Assembly: GCF_002924445.1 (NCBI RefSeq)
Contig: NZ_PIGG01000031.1
Span: forward strand, 124,001-188,000
DNA length: 64,000 nucleotides
Reading direction: 5' to 3'
From: Minwuia thermotolerans
GTDB lineage: Bacteria > Pseudomonadota > Alphaproteobacteria > Minwuiales > Minwuiaceae
In this document: piece by piece, positions 60,159 to 64,000 of the stretch
Numbering within the stretch: position 1 is the first letter of the stretch
Layout: every line of letters starts with the position of its first letter
The notes under the pieces: generated by a model
Database searches by the model: none
What the model was told of the DNA's origin: nothing
The model's input: the letters and a program-made list of their open reading frames with translations, nothing else
Position numbers and translations under genes: made by a program

Positions 60159-61331
60159 ATGAAGCAGGACACGAAGATCGTCAGCGCCGGACGCGATCCG
60201 GAGGCAAATCTGGGCATCGTCAATCCGCCCGTCTATCACACCTCCACGATCCTGCAGCCAAGTCTTGGAGAGATGCGCCGGAAGGGGGAAGCACGGGCCC
60301 GCGGCGAGTCAGTCACGATGTACGGACGCATCGGTCACCCCACCTCCCTGGCCCTCGAGGATGCGATGGCCGAGATCGAGGGCGGTTACCGCTGTTTCGC
60401 CTTTCCCTCCGGCCTCGCCGCGATCGCGACGGCGCTGACGGCCTATGTCGGGTCCGGCGATCACGTGCTGGTGACAGACAGCGTCTATCGCCCGACGCGC
60501 AGTTATTGCGACGGGCTGCTGAAGCGGATGGGCGTGGAGACGACCTACTACGATCCGCTGATCGGCGGCGGCATTGCGGACCTGATCCAGGAAAACACGA
60601 AGATCGTCTACGTCGAGGCGCCCGGCTCGCAGACCTTCGAGATGCAGGACATTCCCGCGATCGCGGAGGCCGCCCACGCCGCCGGCGCCATCGTGATGAT
60701 GGACAACACCTGGGCGACACCGCTCTATTTCCGGCCCTTCGAGAAGGGCGTCGACGTCTCGATCCATGCAGGCACGAAGTACATCGTGGGCCATTCGGAC
60801 GCGATGCTGGGACTGGTCACCACGACAGAGACGGCCTGGAATCCGTTGCGCGCGACGGCGCAGATGCTGGGTCAGTGCGTCGGCCCTGACGACGTCTATC
60901 TGGGCCTGCGCGGACTGCGCACGCTTTCGGTCCGGCTGGAGCGCCACATGAAGAACGGCCTCGAGATCGCCCGCTGGCTGGAGGAACGACCTGAAGTGGA
61001 CCGGGTGCTGCACCCCGGCCTGCCCGGCCATCCCGGCCATGACATCTGGAAGCGCGATTTCCTCGGCGCCTCGGGACTGTTCTCCATCGTGCTGAAGGAA
61101 GGCCATGACGATGACGCCCTGGCCCGGATGATCGACGGCTACGAGCTGTTCGGACTGGGCGCGAGCTGGGGCGGCTACGAGAGCCTGGTGATCAGCCAGA
61201 AACCGGAGCAATACCGCACCGCCACCCCCTGGCGTGGCCCCGGCCCGCTGGTGCGCTACCATATAGGCCTTGAGGATCCGGACGACCTCAGGGAAGACCT
61301 GTCGAAAGGGTTTGCGCGGCTCGGGAGCTAG
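60159..61331 (+). CDS. metC: cystathionine beta-lyase
   Basis: 390 residues, Cys/Met-metabolism PLP enzyme. KIVSAGRDPEANLGIVNPPVYHTST start, MYGRIGHPT, FPSGLAAIATAL, MDNTWATPLYF and the Schiff-base Lys207 in SIHAGTKYIVGHSDAM. The NTWATP and alphaproteobacterial start favour MetC over gamma-synthases. The ribosome site GGGAGG lies 14 nt from ATG, rather far, but no better start exists. modA follows after 3 nt. Confidence 0.91.
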   Translation: MKQDTKIVSAGRDPEANLGIVNPPVYHTSTILQPSLGEMRRKGEARARGESVTMYGRIGHPTSLALEDAMAEIEGGYRCFAFPSGLAAIATALTAYVGSGDHVLVTDSVYRPTRSYCDGLLKRMGVETTYYDPLIGGGIADLIQENTKIVYVEAPGSQTFEMQDIPAIAEAAHAAGAIVMMDNTWATPLYFRPFEKGVDVSIHAGTKYIVGHSDAMLGLVTTTETAWNPLRATAQMLGQCVGPDDVYLGLRGLRTLSVRLERHMKNGLEIARWLEERPEVDRVLHPGLPGHPGHDIWKRDFLGASGLFSIVLKEGHDDDALARMIDGYELFGLGASWGGYESLVISQKPEQYRTATPWRGPGPLVRYHIGLEDPDDLREDLSKGFARLGS

Positions 61332-61334
61332 AAC

Positions 61335-62099
61335 ATGCGGAAATTGGCACTGGCGCTTCTGATGATCTGCCACGCCGCCCCGGCGGCGGCGGCGGACGTC
61401 ACCGTCTTCGCTTCGGCCAGTCTGGAGGAAGTCGTCGAGATGCTGGCCGAATCCTTCGAAGACCGCACCGGCGAGAAGGTGGGCATCACCCTGGCCGGGC
61501 GTTCGGCGCTGACCCGCCAGTCCCGGCGCGGACCGTCCACCGACATCATCATTTCCGCCGACATCCAGTGGCTGGACCGCCTGGAGGACGGCAAGGCCAT
61601 CATGGCCCCGAGCCGCCGGGTAATCGCGGGAAACCGCCTGGTGCTGGTGGCGCGCTCCGACGACGCCGACGCAGCGGCAACCATCGAGGCCGCGTTGAGC
61701 GAGGGGGGCCGCGGCATGATTGCCATTGCCGACCCGTCCAACGCGCCGGGCGGGCAGCGTGCCCGCGAGGCGCTGCGGGAACTCGGGCTCTGGGACACGC
61801 TGAAAGCGCGCACGGCTCAAGCCGGCGACACCCGCGAGGTCATCCGCTTCGTGCAGCGCCGTGTGGCCCGTTACGGCATTGCCTATCACACCGACGCGCT
61901 GGCCTTCGAGGACATCAAGGAAGTCGCCGCCTTCGCCGAGGAGCTGCATGACCCGATCCGCTACGAACTCGCGCTGACCTTCCAGGGTCAGGCGCTGAAC
62001 CGTGAGCTGTCATCGCGCTTCGTGGAACATGTGCTGAGTCCGGCCGGCTTCGAAATCCTCGCTGCGGCGGGCTTCATTCCCTGCCCGGATGGCTGCTGA
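61335..62099 (+). CDS. modA: molybdate ABC transporter substrate-binding protein (lone gene)
   Basis: 254 residues. Signal peptide 1-20 (ALALLMICHAAPAAAADV), then ModA features: VFASASLEEVVEMLAESFE, the anion-binding AGRSALTRQSRRGPSTDIIISAD (as AGRSALTRQ and GPSTDIIISADIQW), GNRLVLVAR and a C-terminal VLSPAGFEILAAAGFIP. No modB or modC follows, so it needs a permease and ATPase encoded elsewhere or serves another oxyanion. Confidence 0.87.
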   Translation: MRKLALALLMICHAAPAAAADVTVFASASLEEVVEMLAESFEDRTGEKVGITLAGRSALTRQSRRGPSTDIIISADIQWLDRLEDGKAIMAPSRRVIAGNRLVLVARSDDADAAATIEAALSEGGRGMIAIADPSNAPGGQRAREALRELGLWDTLKARTAQAGDTREVIRFVQRRVARYGIAYHTDALAFEDIKEVAAFAEELHDPIRYELALTFQGQALNRELSSRFVEHVLSPAGFEILAAAGFIPCPDGC

Positions 62100-62114
62100 G
62101 GCGGCCGGCGGCGT

Positions 62115-62831
62115 TCAGCGCGGCGTCAGTTCCGGGGTGGTCAGCTTGTCGGCGCGGATCGCGAGGGCGTCGCGGTCCCAGATATAGAGACTCTTGCCCT
62201 TCTTCTTTACCAGACCTTCCTGGGAAAGCTGGCTGATCACGCGGGCCACCGTCTCGCGCGTGGTGCTGGCGCGCGCCGCGATATTGCTCTGGGTCGGCAG
62301 GGGATAGATCACCCAGGTCTCGGGGGTCACCGGATCCGCCTCGGCCAGGCGCAGCAGCTCCAGATAGACGCGCTGCACCGCGCCGAGGGTGGAGAGATCC
62401 ATGATGCGCTCGTCGCAGGTGCGGATGATCTTCGCCAGGCGGTGGAGCAGCGCCATCGACGCCTCGGGGCGGGATATCACGAAGTCCATGAACACCTGCG
62501 GGGCGATCTGCGCCAGCACGCACGTGCCCTGGGCGACCGCCGAGGCCGACCGCGGCAGGCCGTCGATGGCCGCCAACTCGCCGAAATAGCCGCCCTGACG
62601 GACCGTCGCATAGGCGATCTCGCGGCCGGAAGTCGAATAGTTGACGATCTGAACCTGGCCTTCGACGACGAACATCACGTCCCGGGAATCGCTGTTGCGG
62701 TCGAGGACCTGTTCGCCGTTCTTGAAGCGCCGCCAGGTACAGCGCCGTTCCAGCGTGGCCACTTCCGCCTCGGGCAGTCCCTTCAGGAGCTCGCACCCGG
62801 CCAGGGAGCCTATGGTCTGTTGCTGAGACAT
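62115..62831 (-). CDS. Crp-type (cNMP-binding) transcriptional regulator
   Basis: 238 residues from ATG 62831; an ATG 21 nt upstream is a less likely start. N-terminal cyclic-nucleotide domain with phosphate-binding cassette GELAAIDGLPRSASAV (Glu85, Arg94, Ser95 match the cAMP contacts of E. coli CRP), dimer helix to about 145, and C-terminal HTH (about 179-202) with recognition helix TTRETVARVISQL. The RETVxR core equals that of CRP, which reads TGTGA half-sites. No FNR-type Cys cluster, so not an Fe-S oxygen sensor. A perfect site lies 277 nt upstream. Confidence 0.93.
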   Translation of the reverse strand: MSQQQTIGSLAGCELLKGLPEAEVATLERRCTWRRFKNGEQVLDRNSDSRDVMFVVEGQVQIVNYSTSGREIAYATVRQGGYFGELAAIDGLPRSASAVAQGTCVLAQIAPQVFMDFVISRPEASMALLHRLAKIIRTCDERIMDLSTLGAVQRVYLELLRLAEADPVTPETWVIYPLPTQSNIAARASTTRETVARVISQLSQEGLVKKKGKSLYIWDRDALAIRADKLTTPELTPR

Positions 62832-63106
62832 GCCGACTGATCCACCCCGCATTGCCGTCTGTCACGCCCGGACGATTCGCGGCCCCAACAGCCGTGATCA
62901 TTATAGCCGGTTGCGCGTCCGTGTCCGCTCCCTTGTCGGTGATGGTGGATGCGGTACGCGGCTGCGCCGAATCCGTACCAGACCGTATCAGTCCGGGCCA
63001 GACGAAACATCTTGCCGACAATTGTTGCCGGAACCGCGCCGTTTTCCTCCGGCGCGTCTGTCACATGAGCGTGATAGGCGAGAATTCGGGCCCTCGCCGT
63101 TCTCCG

Positions 63107-63124
63107 CTGTGACTTGGGTCACAG
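63107..63124. promoter_or_regulatory. perfect CRP-type operator
   Basis: CTGTGAC-TTGG-GTCACAG, an 18-bp perfect palindrome that contains TGTGA-N6-TCACA (63108-63123), the full CRP consensus. It lies just upstream of CTGGCA (63126-63131) and, 17 nt on, TATTGT (63149-63154), a placement near class II activation for a plus-strand transcript starting about 63160. Confidence 0.78.
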
Positions 63125-63159
63125 TCTGGCATGGCCGCGTTGTCCGACTATTGTCTTGC

Positions 63160-63238
63160 GCCTTCCCGGAGCAATCCGGGAAACCCAAAACGCCAACTCG
63201 AAAGCCTCGGCCCGGTTCTCCGGCCCGGGGCTTTTTTC
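63160..63238 (+). ncRNA. candidate small RNA, ~80 nt, CRP-controlled
   Basis: No coding frame fits here. Predicted start near 63160 from the -10 at 63149-63154. First hairpin: TTCCCGGA (63163-63170), GCAA tetraloop, TCCGGGAA (63175-63182), perfect 8 bp with a GNRA loop. Then an A/C-rich single-stranded stretch (AAACCCAAAACGCCAACTCG, from 63180), then a GC-rich terminator hairpin and six T. This is classic Hfq-type sRNA layout. Targets unknown; not matched to a named family. Confidence 0.55.
63204..63237 (+). terminator. intrinsic terminator of the candidate sRNA
   Basis: Stem GCCTCGGCCCGG (63204-63215) with CCGGCCCGGGGC (63220-63231), 12 positions with one wobble and one C-C mismatch, loop TTCT, followed by TTTTTT (63232-63237). 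Nothing coding ends just before it on the plus strand, which is what points to an RNA gene. Confidence 0.8.
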
Positions 63239-63269
63239 GCAGGGCCGCCGGCCCCCTTGGCGCTCCCGA

Positions 63270-63298
63270 TTGTCGAGCCTGCCCGGCCCATGCTACAG
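63270..63298 (+). promoter_or_regulatory. possible promoter of the TIGR03032-like gene
   Basis: TTGTCG (63270-63275), 17-nt spacer, CTACAG (63293-63298), 32 nt before the ATG at 63330 and after the terminator at 63204-63237, so the gene needs its own start. Weak consensus. Confidence 0.3.
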
Positions 63299-63329
63299 CG
63301 TCGCGTCCTTCGGCGGATGCGGAACCCCC

Positions 63330-64000
63330 ATGACGGAAAAGCAGGAGACGGAGCCGGCGGCCGACGCCCCGGCCGGAAGCGAGGCGGAGAAGCTTCGCCT
63401 GACGCCGTCCAGACAGTTCCCCAACTGGCTCGCCGAACAGGGCGTCAGTCTGGCATTCACGACCTATCAGGCGGGAAAGCTGTTTCTGATCGGACTCAAC
63501 GCAGACGGGCGGCTGTCGATCTTCGAACGCACCTTCAACCGCTGCATGGGGCTCTGGACCGACAGCCAGACGATCTGGATGAGTTCGCTCTACCAGATCT
63601 GGCGGATGGAGAACGTGCTCCCCGCCGGCGAGACCTATCGCGGCCATGACCGGCTGTTCGTGCCCCAGGTCGGCTACACCACCGGCGATATCGACGTCCA
63701 TGACATGGCGGTCGACCGCGACGGACGCCTGGTCTTCGCCGCAACGCTTTTCGGCTGTCTGGCGACGCTCAGCGAAAGCCATTCCTTCAAGCCCCTCTGG
63801 AAGCCTCCCTTCCTCAGCAAGCTGGCGGCGGAGGACCGTTGCCATCTCAACGGCCTGGCGATGCGCGATGGCCGCCCGCGCTACGTCACGGCGGTCAGCC
63901 GCTCCGACGTCGCCGACGGCTGGCGCGACCGCCGCACGGATGGCGGCGTGGTCGTCGACGTCGACAACGGCGAGATCGTCGCGGACGGCCTGTCGATGCC
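63330..64000 (+). CDS. TIGR03032-like protein (3' end outside window)
   Basis: The first 223 residues are present from ATG 63330. After a charged start, RQFPNWLAEQGVSLAFTTYQAGKLFLIG (as PNWLAEQGVSLAFTTYQAGKL), FERTFNRCMGLW, SSLYQIWRMENVL, VPQVGYTTGDIDVHDMAV and RCHLNGLAMRDGRPRYVTAV match the conserved family known as TIGR03032 (DUF4915), probably a beta-propeller. Members often occur with TPR or glycan genes; function unknown. Cut by the window edge. Confidence 0.82.
   Translation, partial: MTEKQETEPAADAPAGSEAEKLRLTPSRQFPNWLAEQGVSLAFTTYQAGKLFLIGLNADGRLSIFERTFNRCMGLWTDSQTIWMSSLYQIWRMENVLPAGETYRGHDRLFVPQVGYTTGDIDVHDMAVDRDGRLVFAATLFGCLATLSESHSFKPLWKPPFLSKLAAEDRCHLNGLAMRDGRPRYVTAVSRSDVADGWRDRRTDGGVVVDVDNGEIVADGLSM

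Noticed and set aside
1-64000. tRNA, rRNA, CRISPR arrays, phage or insertion sequences
   Set aside because: I read the gaps between genes and saw no cloverleaf, regular spacer repeats, transposase, integrase or phage structural genes.

Overview
The window is GC-rich bacterial chromosome and reads as core genome of an alphaproteobacterium, Rhodospirillales- or Rhizobiales-like (inference; no rRNA or species marker is present). The signs are [24 protein letters not shown] in that order, LpxI rather than LpxH in lipid A synthesis, an Aap-type general amino acid transporter, the block proS-lolC-lolD-dnaE, and LexA operators of the alphaproteobacterial type (GTTC-N7-GTTC, either strand). Genes are tightly packed with many ATGA or GTGA stop/start overlaps. 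I see no prophage, IS element, CRISPR array, tRNA or rRNA.

Layout. 1-1151: DEAD-box RNA helicase cut by the window edge. 1309-2007: alpha/beta hydrolase. 2227-8877 (minus): likely six-gene operon of class III aminotransferase, SDR, NTF2-like protein, 3-methylcrotonyl-CoA-type carboxylase (mccB, mccA) and a VOC protein. 9025-11239: DUF898 membrane protein and M48 protease. 11243-17202 (minus): yfgM-bamB-der, then a P450 coupled to der and a CaiB-type CoA transferase. 17414-22309: trpGDC, moaC, moeA, lexA. 22273-24438: comEC, convergent with and overlapping lexA. 24494-27548: gltX, gltA and a small membrane ORF. 27717-42391 (minus): envelope and translation supercluster rpsB-tsf-pyrH-frr-uppS-cdsA-dxr-rseP-bamA-skp-lpxD-fabZ-lpxA-lpxI-lpxB-gloA. 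42571-49680 (minus): proS-lolC-lolD, then a LexA-controlled 35-residue membrane ORF, then dnaE. 49796-54908: accessory genes and purD. 54913-59936 (minus): aapJQMP and an FMN reductase. 60159-64000: metC, a lone modA, a Crp-type regulator, a candidate small RNA with a perfect CRP-type palindrome, and the start of a TIGR03032-like gene.

The minus-strand supercluster joins translation start-up (S2, EF-Ts, RRF), isoprenoid and phospholipid precursors (Dxr, UppS, CdsA), outer-membrane assembly (BamA, Skp, RseP, and BamB elsewhere) and lipid A (LpxD, LpxA, LpxI, LpxB), so growth-linked envelope synthesis is encoded as one unit. Two less ordinary signals stand out: a tiny, apparently SOS-induced membrane protein just upstream of dnaE, recalling the Caulobacter division inhibitor SidA, and a roughly 80-nt two-hairpin RNA candidate preceded by a TGTGA-N6-TCACA site next to a regulator whose recognition helix fits that site.
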